Shown piece by piece: positions 1-10,500 of a stretch of DNA of 64,000 nt. The notes under the pieces were generated by a model. That model did not search any database. It was not told where the DNA came from and saw only the letters and a list, made by a program, of their open reading frames with translations. Source of the DNA: Nitzschia sp. pyKryTriq1 (lineage: Eukaryota > Bacillariophyta > Bacillariophyceae > Bacillariales > Bacillariaceae); assembly GCA_956465555.1 (NCBI GenBank), contig OY101117.1, positions 3,224,001 through 3,288,000 on the forward strand. Direction: 5' to 3'. How positions within the stretch are numbered: the stretch's first letter is position 1; every line of letters starts with the position of its first letter. The position numbers and the translations under genes are program-made.

Positions 1-2031
1 GTCCTGGTCCGGGATTTTGGGTGATTTTCCGTCGGCAGTAGGTACCTTTAGCGATGAATCTTGAGTATCATCTTCGTCCTCGTCCTTAGTAGCTGCAACT
101 GCCGGTGACTTGATGCTGCTGTTGTTGGTAGCGGATGAGCGGGACGTCGCTTTGGAAGAAAGCTCTGCACCGCTCGTTCGCTCCGTACTAGAAGACTCGT
201 TCCTGTCGGGCACTTCTGCTTTACTTGAAGTCGCCGGTGGTTTGATTCGAGTGACAGGAGGAAGAGTTCGTCCCACTGTCGAGGGCGTCGGTGGTGATCT
301 CTTATTGAATGAACGTACGGGTTCTTGCTCTTGCAACTTTTGGATCCGTTCCTTGGCTTCAATCTCATTTGCTACGATTTGCACCATAGCTTGTCGTTGG
401 TCGGAAGTACGGGTATTCGTAGGCCCCACTTTCCAGGGAGCGGGGAGACCTAGCGTGGCGCGGGGTCGTCGAATTTGGTCTTGGACGATAATAGCGACCG
501 CATCGGGAAGCAATTCTGTGACTTCCCCTTCCAAATATCCCAAATTCGTCAACACGGATAGATTTACCATTTTCCAACCTTGTTTGGCCTCTCGGTACAA
601 GATCGTCTTGTTGTTTGTCGATGACGATGACGACTCGTCTTTTGTACTACTTCGAGCAGTTGGGATATTGTTGGCTGATGTTGTAGCACTGATGGTGACA
701 TTGGCAGTAGTACTTTTTGCGTTTTCTGCTGCGTTTGACTGCTGCTTTTCCAAGGAGGTTAATGGTTCCACCACACTTTGATTCTTCTTTTTGGCACTGT
801 CGACTGCCACCCCAGCCGCACTTCTTGGAGGCGATATTCTTGTCTTGTTAGTTACGTTTGTAGTTTTTAGACTTGATGGTGATGCTGACTTTTCATCGTT
901 CGACAAGTTCTTCGGATCGGGTGTATTGGCAGTAATAATGGTATCGGAAGGAGTTGTCGTCGAGGTATTGGTGGTGGCGGCGGCGGTGGTCGTGCTGGTG
1001 GTGGACAAGACGGTCGAGATGTTCATGGTCGAAGAAGATACAGTCGGCGCGATGGAAGATTCATTCAACCCAACAATACTGGTCGGAGCTGTCTTGATTA
1101 TTGTCGAAGAGTTGCTGACCTGTATTGTTTGGCCCCCGTTGGTATTGTTGACGATAGCAGGAGCGGTTTGATTCGTGTCGTCGATAGTAGCGGTCATGGA
1201 AATGATAGCAGGCACTTTATCATTTTGATTTGCCGAGGAGTCTTTGTCCTCGGACGGAGGCGCTTTCAAGACACTGCTGCTAGTTGTGGGAGATGTTTTT
1301 TTGTTCAAAGAAGCCGAAAAAGCAGCCTCTTGGGACTGTATTTCTGGCCTCGATGATGATTGCGGTGTGTCAGTAGTACTAGCCCCCGGATCATCCTCTG
1401 GTATTTGTTGCTGTTGTTGTTGCTGTTGCTGCTGTTGCTGCTGTTGCAGCTGCTGTTTGGACTCTAACGTTTCGGTTGTTTCTTCAATATTATTTTCAAC
1501 ATTGTTTGAAAGGTCTTCGTCGTGATCTGGCAGGGCAACCGCCGGCCATTTGGAGTAAACCTCTTCTTCTCCCAGGATATCTAGGACATACTCTTTGTAC
1601 CACTCTGGATCCACTTTTCGGATCATTTCATGCAATGCCTTTCGTTGTTGCAGCGAATAGATATTATTTTTTTTGTTCTTGTTTTTGTTTTTGGTGCTTG
1701 TGGTCGTGGTCGTGGTTGCCGCCGCCGACGAGGAAGAGGAAGCTTGTACCGGTAGAGCTCGTACGCTTCCATTTCTCCTATTGGCCGGTGATGCTGGAAC
1801 ATTGCTGGTTCCCCTCGTAGTACCAGTACTCGTAGCACCAAAGGGGGACGGCCGACCTACTCGATGAATGGTACAAGTACTACTACTAGCAGACGACGAC
1901 AGAAGGTATCCCCACGTACCCTGCCGTTCCCCAAGAAACGCCACGATCAGTGTCAGTATCGGTATTGTTCGAAGCAACCGAAACCAGCCGTCCATTCGAA
2001 TTCTTCTTGTTCTTGTTCTTGCTGGATGCAT
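1..2031 (-). CDS. Hypothetical signal-anchored Ser/Thr/Gln-rich protein, 3' end outside window
   Basis: This frame is open from an ATG at 2031-2029 to the window edge (677 codons, no stop), so the C-terminus is missing. An in-frame stop lies just upstream at about 2062. A second ATG at 1995-1993 would start the hydrophobic stretch (MDGWFRLLRTIPILTLIVAF) more directly and may be the true start. The leader looks like a signal anchor or ER/plastid leader. After it come a basic/Ser region, a short ordered block around residues 137-155 (DPEWYKEYVLDILG), a run of about 12 Gln (1405-1440), a long Ser/Thr/Asn-rich linker, and a second ordered block at residues 475-525 (LYREAKQGWKMVNLSVL, then GEVTELLPDAVAIIVQDQ). 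The tail is acidic and Ser-rich. I do not recognise the family. The frame is supported by uninterrupted opening, sensible composition and two non-repetitive blocks; the overlapping plus-strand frames look like shadows. Confidence 0.72.
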   Translation of the reverse strand, partial: MHPARTRTRRIRMDGWFRLLRTIPILTLIVAFLGERQGTWGYLLSSSASSSTCTIHRVGRPSPFGATSTGTTRGTSNVPASPANRRNGSVRALPVQASSSSSAAATTTTTTSTKNKNKNKKNNIYSLQQRKALHEMIRKVDPEWYKEYVLDILGEEEVYSKWPAVALPDHDEDLSNNVENNIEETTETLESKQQLQQQQQQQQQQQQQQIPEDDPGASTTDTPQSSSRPEIQSQEAAFSASLNKKTSPTTSSSVLKAPPSEDKDSSANQNDKVPAIISMTATIDDTNQTAPAIVNNTNGGQTIQVSNSSTIIKTAPTSIVGLNESSIAPTVSSSTMNISTVLSTTSTTTAAATTNTSTTTPSDTIITANTPDPKNLSNDEKSASPSSLKTTNVTNKTRISPPRSAAGVAVDSAKKKNQSVVEPLTSLEKQQSNAAENAKSTTANVTISATTSANNIPTARSSTKDESSSSSTNNKTILYREAKQGWKMVNLSVLTNLGYLEGEVTELLPDAVAIIVQDQIRRPRATLGLPAPWKVGPTNTRTSDQRQAMVQIVANEIEAKERIQKLQEQEPVRSFNKRSPPTPSTVGRTLPPVTRIKPPATSSKAEVPDRNESSSTERTSGAELSSKATSRSSATNNSSIKSPAVAATKDEDEDDTQDSSLKVPTADGKSPKIPDQD

Positions 2032-3135
2032 TGTTGTTATTTTTGATTCTTGACAGGACTTCTACTAGGTGTTCCTGCTACTGTAGTACCAATTATATAG
2101 TCTACTGCGACGACAGAGAAATAAAATGAATATCTGGCGCTGCTGAATGAGAATAAAAGAAAAGGTAATCTGCTCAGTGGACAGAACACCCACCACAACA
2201 AGTTGGATTTGACAACAACAGTACCAGTACCAGTCGCTGCGTACCGGTACTGAAACTGTTCCAGGTGGAGCAACATGATGCAATCGAACGATTCGATTCG
2301 TTGTTCAATTCAAAATGTTGGATGCACGCACTCACATACCGGTACGTACTGTACGGGACGCTTCGGTCGACTCGCCGGCGCGCCGAATATAAAATAATAT
2401 CAGACTATGACTATTATACATTAATTGCCTGTTGATTCATTGGACTCATCAAGCAACCAAAGGAGAAAAGGAGGTTCCCAAGCAACAAAAGAAGGTATTG
2501 TGGGTGGTTCTAAACCATGGCGCAGGTCACCAACCTTGGCCCACTCAACTCCATCTACAACCTCTTGCCTCACAATAATGATATGACACTACTTCTTCTC
2601 TTTTCACAATAATGTCACCACACAATTGGAACTCCGTGTCGTCACGCTCATGGGACACTACTGAAACTACTCAATGCCTCAGACGCATGTACTCTCTCAT
2701 GCGTGCCCGTGTGACAGTACTGCTACTGCTACTGCTGCTCGTACTGCTACTGCTACTCGTACTGCTACTAACTGCTGGTACTCGTACTGCTAGTGTCTAT
2801 CCGCCAAGGCCTACCGTAAATTTACGGCCGTAGAGTTACGGTACGCACACCGCGCACAGCCTACGCAACAACTCTACCTGCTACAGTACTACCTGCTACT
2901 CTACTAGAAATTGTTTGTTGCTGGATGATCATGGATCGGAAGGTAGTGTCGGCGAAACTGAAGTCGAATGGGTCCGCCAGCAGCTGAACTGAATTGGATT
3001 ACTTCGACTTCAGAGTTGAGTTACAAAAAAAAAACCGTGAAAGGAAAATTCCAAATGACCATGACGCGTCCGCTACTCCATCACGCACCGCATCCCCTCA
3101 TTGCTTCACTAGACTAGCTTTCACTATTCTCGGCG
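2032..3135. other. Intergenic region with TAC/CTG-rich simple repeats
   Basis: No supportable gene. It lies between the divergent gene starts at 2031 (-) and 3136 (+), so it should hold both promoters. An imperfect TACTGCTACTGCTGCTCG-type repeat at about 2715-2790 creates an artificial Leu-rich frame. There is a GGCGCGCC palindrome near 2377 and several GTACCGGTAC-like palindromes near 2335-2345. Confidence 0.6.
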
Positions 3136-4350
3136 ATGGTGTCGACGAGGAAAAGGTTGTTGGGCTTCTCCTTGCGGCTTGTGATACCTATCGCTGTCCT
3201 CTTGTCGGTTTCTATTCTTCCTCCGTTGATAAAACATCAGTCAGAGGTGGAGCTTCTTCTTGAGGAGCAAGTTTTGGTAGAACCCATCCTCAATGCACCA
3301 GTACCAGTACCAGTACCAGTGCAAGTAGTATCCTCCGCACATGATTCTGTTCACAGAGATGGCGACTCCTCCCACCAGCACACTTATACTTCCACACCAC
3401 CCCAACTCCAGCAAGGGAACCACTACCTGCACTTGTCTTTGAATGAAACCATTCGCATTCTCAAAGATCTTGGAGGGCACGACAGGTACGACGGCGGAGA
3501 GCTCCGATGTCACCCATCATCCGACGCCTATTACCGAGAGCCGGAACTCTACTGGTACGACTACGGTGCTTCTCATAATACGAATAGTAGTAACGCCACT
3601 CGACGTCTATTGATTGCTCAGTCGGCGGCGTTTGGAACCTACAGCCAGCTCCTGGACTTGACATCGCCCATCAACAAGGCGTATGCTCGAAGATGGAAAC
3701 ACACCATGTTGATCGTTCAAGGAACCTTGGTGGTTCTCGAGGAAGAGATCAAGACAAACTGCACTCCTCCCGAGCATCGGTCGACCCACAACAAGATGCA
3801 GTTGCTCAAGTTGGCTACTCTTCGACTTGGCGATCACTTTGATTACTTGCTGATTCTGGACGCCGATGCCATGATTTATGATTTTTCGGTCGATGTTAGC
3901 GACTTGATGCCCCCACGTGCCATGGTGGCTGCCAATCGCGTCATTGCCAAAAAGGGCGTCAAGAAACGCGCCACTTGGAAGATCAATGCGGGAGTGACAT
4001 TGTGGAATTTACACCACCCCTATACCAAAGACGTTGTGGATGGGTGGACGAAAGCGGCAGTCGGATTTATGAATGGGCGGAACAACAATCAAGGCGACCA
4101 ACTCTTTCTCTATCACGTCCTCAAAAGCAATGCATCCGTGGAAGCCAATGTCTATTCGTTGGGCAAAGAATTCAACTACAACAAGGCTACAGTCATTAAA
4201 CATGTCAAACGACCAGAGATTACCTACGAAATCGGCCACACGGCTCTGGACTCGAGATCGGAAATGATTCATAAATTCACCGAGGAAATTTGCCAGAAGT
4301 TTCCAGAGGATTGCCAAAACTTGGACAAGACTATCTACAGTCAGAAGTAG
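3136..4350 (+). CDS. Golgi type II glycosyltransferase, GT34 (GMA12/MNN10)-like
   Basis: 404 residues starting at ATG 3136. Residues about 8-31 form one hydrophobic segment after a basic MVSTRKR start, the usual type II Golgi anchor. A low-complexity stem follows, including a Pro-Val run encoded by repeated GTACCA at about 3298-3322. The catalytic domain begins near residue 150 (LLIAQSAAFGTYSQLLDLTS). It contains the metal-binding DxD as DADAMIYD near residue 241, an acceptor-side INAGVTLWNL near residue 282 and GDQLFLYHVL near residue 319. This order matches fungal/plant GT34 galactosyl-, mannosyl- and xylosyltransferases, which extend glycans in the Golgi lumen with a retaining mechanism. 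The exact donor and acceptor cannot be read from sequence. No intron is visible. The stop at 4350 is convergent with giant gene A, 211 bp away. Confidence 0.85.
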   Translation: MVSTRKRLLGFSLRLVIPIAVLLSVSILPPLIKHQSEVELLLEEQVLVEPILNAPVPVPVPVQVVSSAHDSVHRDGDSSHQHTYTSTPPQLQQGNHYLHLSLNETIRILKDLGGHDRYDGGELRCHPSSDAYYREPELYWYDYGASHNTNSSNATRRLLIAQSAAFGTYSQLLDLTSPINKAYARRWKHTMLIVQGTLVVLEEEIKTNCTPPEHRSTHNKMQLLKLATLRLGDHFDYLLILDADAMIYDFSVDVSDLMPPRAMVAANRVIAKKGVKKRATWKINAGVTLWNLHHPYTKDVVDGWTKAAVGFMNGRNNNQGDQLFLYHVLKSNASVEANVYSLGKEFNYNKATVIKHVKRPEITYEIGHTALDSRSEMIHKFTEEICQKFPEDCQNLDKTIYSQK

Positions 4351-4561
4351 TCTATACGAGTAGCAGCGGGAGGTAGGTCCCACTATTGTTTGTTTTATCA
4401 TTACTATGATTTTGAATACAATTTTGAATATACACTGTAATGTACACTATGTACGAGTATTGACGTTTATTGCTGGTCACTGGCCATACATAGATTCCAA
4501 GTGCCCGCAGGACCGTTTGAGATTTTTTCATAGCTTGGTCCATCATTATTCAATTTATTTA

Positions 4562-7500
4562 TTAATATGCAGGCCGGACTGCCGGTGATTTCGTAGAAAG
4601 ATCCACTCTCATTCCAAGCACAGCTGCAAGACTGCCAGGAGAGGGCTGACTGATGGTTGTTGTTGTTGTTGTTGATGCTCCTCGTGATGCTGGCGAGTGG
4701 CTCGATTGCTTACTTTGACGACTGCCACCGGAGCTTGTGATTATCGCATCGAACAGATTTTTCTTTTTATTGCTGCTGGATGTAGGTGGTTGAACAGCTG
4801 CCTTTGAGAACACAGTCTTGAATAGATTCTTCCGAGGCATCGATGCTGGTTCGGCATTAATAGTCAGGATTGATTGAGTCATAGGGGAAGAATAAGTATT
4901 CATACGGATGCCCAGAGCCGCAGGAGCAGTATGGAGATGAGCTGTATCGAATAGATTCTTCGTGGGTCGAACCGCCGTCTCGGTTTGGCGTACCGGCGGA
5001 GCTTGCCTGTTCGGGTCGATCGTCATACCCAAAGCAGCAGCAAGGCTACCAGTTTGAGGTTGATGCTCGTTTTGGCGTACCGACGGAGCCCGTTTATTCG
5101 TGTCGATCGACATCCCCAACGCAGCAGCAAGGCTACCAGATTGCGGCTGGCAGGTTGTTAGACGATCAACGGAGGCGTTTTTGATCGGGGAACAGAACAC
5201 GTCGGCGGCCCGACTGCCTGACTGAGCCTTAATTCTAGGGAGTTCTTCTTCGTCTTCTTCGCTGTCATCGTCACTTGATTCGGAGCTGCTTTCACTCGCG
5301 GAGTCTGATCCTTCACCTGCCACCTTGGCAGCTGCTACTTGCCTCACTGGAGGCGCACGCGACGACGGATCGATGGAAAGTCCTAATGCCTCGGCCAGAC
5401 TACCAGCTTGAGGCTCGAATCGGGCCACATTGCCTCTTTCGATACCTTTGGACGCTTCTCTGCGGTTGGACTTCCCCCCTCGACTCGTGGCAAACTGTTG
5501 CTGAGTTACGGTGTCAAGTCCGAGTGCATCTTCGGGCGAGCCGCCGTAGTGAATAGTCGGTCCTTGTGCCGAGCGGCCTAAGTTAAGTCCAAGAGCCTCA
5601 TCAAGGCTACCGGCTTGCGGGTACGATTGGAGCCTTCCTTCAACAGGCAAGGAATGCACATCTTCTCTCAACTCGCGCTTTTCAGCTCTCGGAGGAGTTT
5701 GAAGCGAAGACACGACATGGCTGACCATTGGAACGACATGACCCACGATTGGAACACGGGAGGATATTTCAACCACCAAACCAAAACCGGAAGCCAAGAT
5801 GCCACGATCAGGTTGGGGGTCTGCCGTCTTGACTGATCGTATTGCTTGATCGACCTTCATCGGAGGTGCGTCGTGTCCAGTTTGTCGAATAGCCGCAGCC
5901 CGCGAAGACGGATCAATCACAATGCCAAGAGCTTCCGCTAAGCTTCCAGGCTGGGGTTTAAAGCGTGGGGCATGCTCTTCCTCGTCGCTGCTGCTGCAGT
6001 CATCTGATCCAGAGTCCGAATCCGAGTAAGAGTGCTCATCTGATAGTGTCTTCATAGGAGGCGCATCGTGTCCATTCTGCCGAATGGCGGCCGCTCGCGA
6101 CGACGGATCAATCGCCATACCAAGAGCTTCGGCCAAGCTTCCGGCCTGGGGTAGAAAACGGGGCCTTTGTTCTTCCTCATCGCTGTCGCTAGCATCTGAT
6201 CCAGAGTCCGAATCCGAGTCAGAGTGCTCATCCGATAGATTCTTCATTGGAGGTGCATCATGTCCATTCTGCCGAATAGCTGCAGCTCGCGAAGACGGAT
6301 CAATCGCCATACCAAGAGCTTCGGCCAAGCTTCCGGCCTGGGGTTGAAAACGGGGTCGTTCTACTTCGTTATAGCTCTCACTGTCATCGGATCCAGAGTC
6401 AGAGTCAGAGTCACAATCGGAGTGCTCATCTGACAATGTTCTCATTGGAGGTGCATTGTTTCCAGTCTGTCGAATAGCGGCAGCCTTTGAAGATGGATCA
6501 ATAGCCATACCAAGAGCTTCGGCCAAGCTTCCAACCTGGGGTAGAAACCGTGGTCCTTGATCTTCCTCGTCGCTTCCGCTGTCGTCCGAGACGGAGTCAG
6601 ATTCAGAGATATCATCAGATAATTTCTTTGTCTGAGGCAAATCACGCCCCGTCTGCCGGATTGCGGGAGCACGAGAGCTTGGGTCAACCACCATGCCCAA
6701 AGCCGCAGCCAAGCTTCCGGCCTGCGGTTGGAATTTTGGCGTTTCATTGAAAGTTCGAATGGGCGGTACAGGCTGACCAATATCCCCTGTTTGGCGGATC
6801 GGGGGCGCGCGAGAGCTTGGGTCAACCACCATGCCCAAAGCCGCAGCCAAGCTTCCGGCCTGCGGTTGGAATTTTGGCGTTTCATTGGAAGTTCGAATGG
6901 GCGGTACAGGCTGACCAATATCACGAGGTTGGCGGATCGGGGGCGCGCGAGAGCTTGGATCAACCACCATGCCCAAAGCTGCAGCCAAGCTTCCGACTTG
7001 TGGTTGGAATTTTGGCGTTTCATTGGAAGTTCGAATGGGCGGTACAGGCTTGCCAATATCCCCTGTTTGGCGGATCGGGGGCGCGCGAGAGCTTGGGTCA
7101 ACCACCATGCCCAAAGCCGCAGCCAAGCTTCCGACTTGGGGTTGGAATTTTGGCGTTTCATTGGAAGTTCGAATGGGCGGTACAGGCTGACCAATATCAC
7201 GAGGTTGGCGGATCGGGGGCGCGCGAGAGCTCGGGTCAACCACCATGCCCAAGGCCGCAGCCAAGCTTCCGGCCTGCGGTTGGAATTTTGGCGTTTCATT
7301 GAAAGTTCGAATGGGCGGTACAGGCTGACCAATATCACGAGGTTTGCGGATCGGGGGCGCGCGAGAGCTTGGGTCAACCACCATGCCCAAAGCCGCAGCC
7401 AAGCTTCCGGCCTGCGGTTGGAATTTTGGCGTTTCATTGGAAGTTCGAATGGGCGGTACAGGCTGACCAATATCACGAGGTTTGCGGATCGGGGGCGCGC

Positions 7501-10500
7501 GAGAGCTTGGGTCAACCACCATGCCCAAAGCCGCAGCCAAGCTTCCGGCCTGCGGTTGGAATTTTGGCGTTTCATTGAAAGTTCGAATGGGCGGTACAGG
7601 CTGACCAATATCACGAGGTTGGCGGATCGGGGGCGCGCGAGAGCTTGGATCAACCACCATGCCCAAAGCTGCAGCCAAGCTTCCGACTTGGGGTTGGAAT
7701 TTTGGCGTTTCATTGGAAGTTCGAATGGGCGGTACAGGCTGACCAATATCCCCTGTTTGGCGGATCGGGGGCGCGCGAGAGCTTGGGTCAACCACCATGC
7801 CCAAAGCCGCAGCCAAGCTTCCGACTTGGGGTTGGAATTTTGGCGTTTCATTGGAAGTTCGAATGGGCGGTACAGGCTGAGTTTGGCGGATCGGGGGCGC
7901 GCGAGAGCTTGGATCAACCACCATGCCCAAAGCTGCAGCCAAGCTTCCGACTTGGGGTTGGAATTTTGGCGTTTCATTGGAAGTTCGAATAGGCTGTGCT
8001 GGCTGACCAATATCACGAGTTTGTCGGACAGCAGGCGCACGTGAACTGGGATCGACCACCATTCCAAGTGCTTCTGCTAGGCTCCCAGGTTGAGCTTGAA
8101 AGCGAGTTTCTCGGTCCTCGTCTTCGCTATCGTTCTCACCCGAGGATGATTCGGAGGAGTCGCTATCAGATCGTGTCTTCGGTCGATTGTTTCCAACTTG
8201 TCGAATGGCCGGTGCTGTCCGCGATGGATCAACACTCATTCCAAGAATAGCTGCAAGACTACCCGGTTGTGGCATAGAAGGCGCGTGCTTATTGGTATTG
8301 GATGGCATTCTGGACGTAGCTATAGCAATTGGGATTATCGCATCAGGTGGCGATTGGTTGGCTCGAATGGGCGGGGCTTTTGATGACGAGTCAACGCTCA
8401 TTCCAAGCGCAAATGCCAGACTTCCAGGCTGAGGTTGATTGACCGCTTCAGAGAAACCAGTTGGCATGACCCTGGGGGTGGAATTCGCCACAACGGCATC
8501 CAACAGACTCTTCTTTCTACTGCTCGGGGTATCAGTCTGCTGACGCACAGCTGGGGCACGCCTGTCCGAGTCGACTGACATTCCCAGTGCTGCTGCAAGG
8601 CTACCAGCTTGGGCTTGGTTTGCCGTCTTCTGGGTGGACGACTTTGCCGCACTGGAAAACACGGTCTCGAACATATTCTTCTTCGCAACATGAGACGATT
8701 GGTTGGCTCGAATGGGCGGGGCTTTTGATGACGAGTCAACGCTCATTCCAAGCGCAAATGCCAGACTTCCAGGCTGAGGTTGATTGACCGCTTCAGAGAA
8801 ACCAGTTGGCATGACCCTGGGGGTGGAATTCGCCACAACGGCATCCAACAGACTCTTCTTTCTACTGCTCGGGGTATCAGTCTGCTGACGCACAGCTGGG
8901 GCACGCCTGTCCGAGTCGACTGACATTCCCAGTGCTGCTGCAAGGCTACCAGCTTGGGCTTGGTTTGCCGTCTTCTGGGTGGACGACTTTGCCGCACTGG
9001 AAAACACGGTCTCGAACATATTCTTCTTCGCAACATGAGACGATTGGTTGGCTCGAATGGGCGGGGCTTTTGATGACGAGTCAACGCTCATTCCAAGCGC
9101 AAATGCCAGACTTCCAGGCTGAGGTTGATTGACCGCTTCAGAGAAACCAGTTGGCATGACCCTGGGGGTGGAATTCGCCACAACGGCATCCAACAGACTC
9201 TTCTTTCTACTGCTCGGGGTATCAGTCTGCTGACGCACAGCTGGGGCACGCCTGTCCGAGTCGACTGACATTCCCAGTGCTGCTGCAAGGCTACCAGCTT
9301 GGGCTTGGTTTGCCGTCTTCTGGATGGACGACTTTGCCGCACTGGAAAACACGGTCTCGAACATATTCTTCTTCGCAACATGAGGCGATTGGTTGGCTCG
9401 AATGGGCGGGGCTTTTGATGACGAGTCAACGCTCATTCCAAGCGCAAATGCCAGACTTCCAGGCTGAGGTTGATTGACCGCTTCAGAGAAACCAGTTGGC
9501 ATGACCCTGGGGGTGGAATTCGCCACAACGGCATCCAACAGACTCTTCTTTCTACTGCTCGGGGTATCAGTCTGCTGACGCACAGCTGGGGCACGCCTGT
9601 CCGAGTCGACTGACATTCCCAGTGCTGCTGCAAGGCTACCAGCTTGGGCTTGGTTTGCCGTCTTCTGGATGGACGACTTTGCCGCACTAGAAAACACGGT
9701 CTCGAACATATTCTTCTTCGCAACATGCGGCGATTGGTTGGCTCGAATGGGCGGGGCTTTTGATGACGAGTCAACGCTCATTCCAAGCGCAAATGCCAGA
9801 CTTCCAGGCTGAGGTTGATTGACCGCTTCAGAGAAACCAGTTGGCATGACCCTGGGGGTGGAATTCGCCACAACGGCATCCAACAGACTCTTCTTTCTAC
9901 TGCTCGGGGTATCAGTCTGCTGACGCACAGCTGGGGCACGCCTGTCCGAGTCGACTGACATTCCCAGTGCTGCTGCAAGGCTACCAGCTTGGGCTTGGTT
10001 TGCCGTCTTCTGGATGGACGACTTTGCCGCACTGGAAAACACGGTCTCGAACATATTCTTCTTCGCAACATGAGGCGATTGGTTGGCTCGAATGGGCGGG
10101 GCTTTTGATGACGAGTCAACGCTCATTCCAAGCGCAAATGCCAGACTTCCAGGCTGAGGTGCATCATTGATATCGGAAAAGTTAGTCAGTTTTGTTTTTG
10201 GGGTAACATTATTCACCATGGCATCCAACAGACTCTTCTTTCCATGATTTGGGGTTTCTGCTTGCAGGCGAACTGGGAGAGCATGTTTGTTGGCGTCCAC
10301 CGACATTCCCAGTGCTGCTGCAAGGCTACCTGCCTGGGCATGATGAGCTGTTTGGGACCTAGGAGCCTCTTCTACAGTTTGACGGACTGTGGGAGCATGT
10401 TTGTTAGAGTCCACCGACATTCCCAAAGCTGCTGCGAGGCTACCAGCCTCGGCCTGATGATATGTCTGTTGGCTTGATGATTTTGCTGCGCTTGCAAACA

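Noticed and set aside
110-781. 223-codon plus frame (and 791-1171) near the left edge
   Set aside because: Starts at TTG, with a Val/Leu/Asp-run composition typical of the antisense of Ser/Thr/Asn-rich coding DNA; the minus-strand frame 1-2031 explains the region better.
2612-2833. 73-codon frame with a Leu-Val run resembling a membrane helix
   Set aside because: The Leu run is a translated TACTGC microsatellite.
6442-8067. 541-codon minus-strand frame and 438-codon plus-strand frame (6728-8044) rich in PFELPMKRQNSN or LADRGRARAW repeats
   Set aside because: Both are alternative frames of the 138-bp array in giant gene A. Units divisible by three keep all frames open, and composition is unlike any real protein here.
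8398-10170. Five 113-codon minus-strand frames (8398, 8743, 9088, 9433, 9778) and matching 66-codon plus frames
   Set aside because: Shadow frames of the 345-bp array; spacing is exactly 345 bp.
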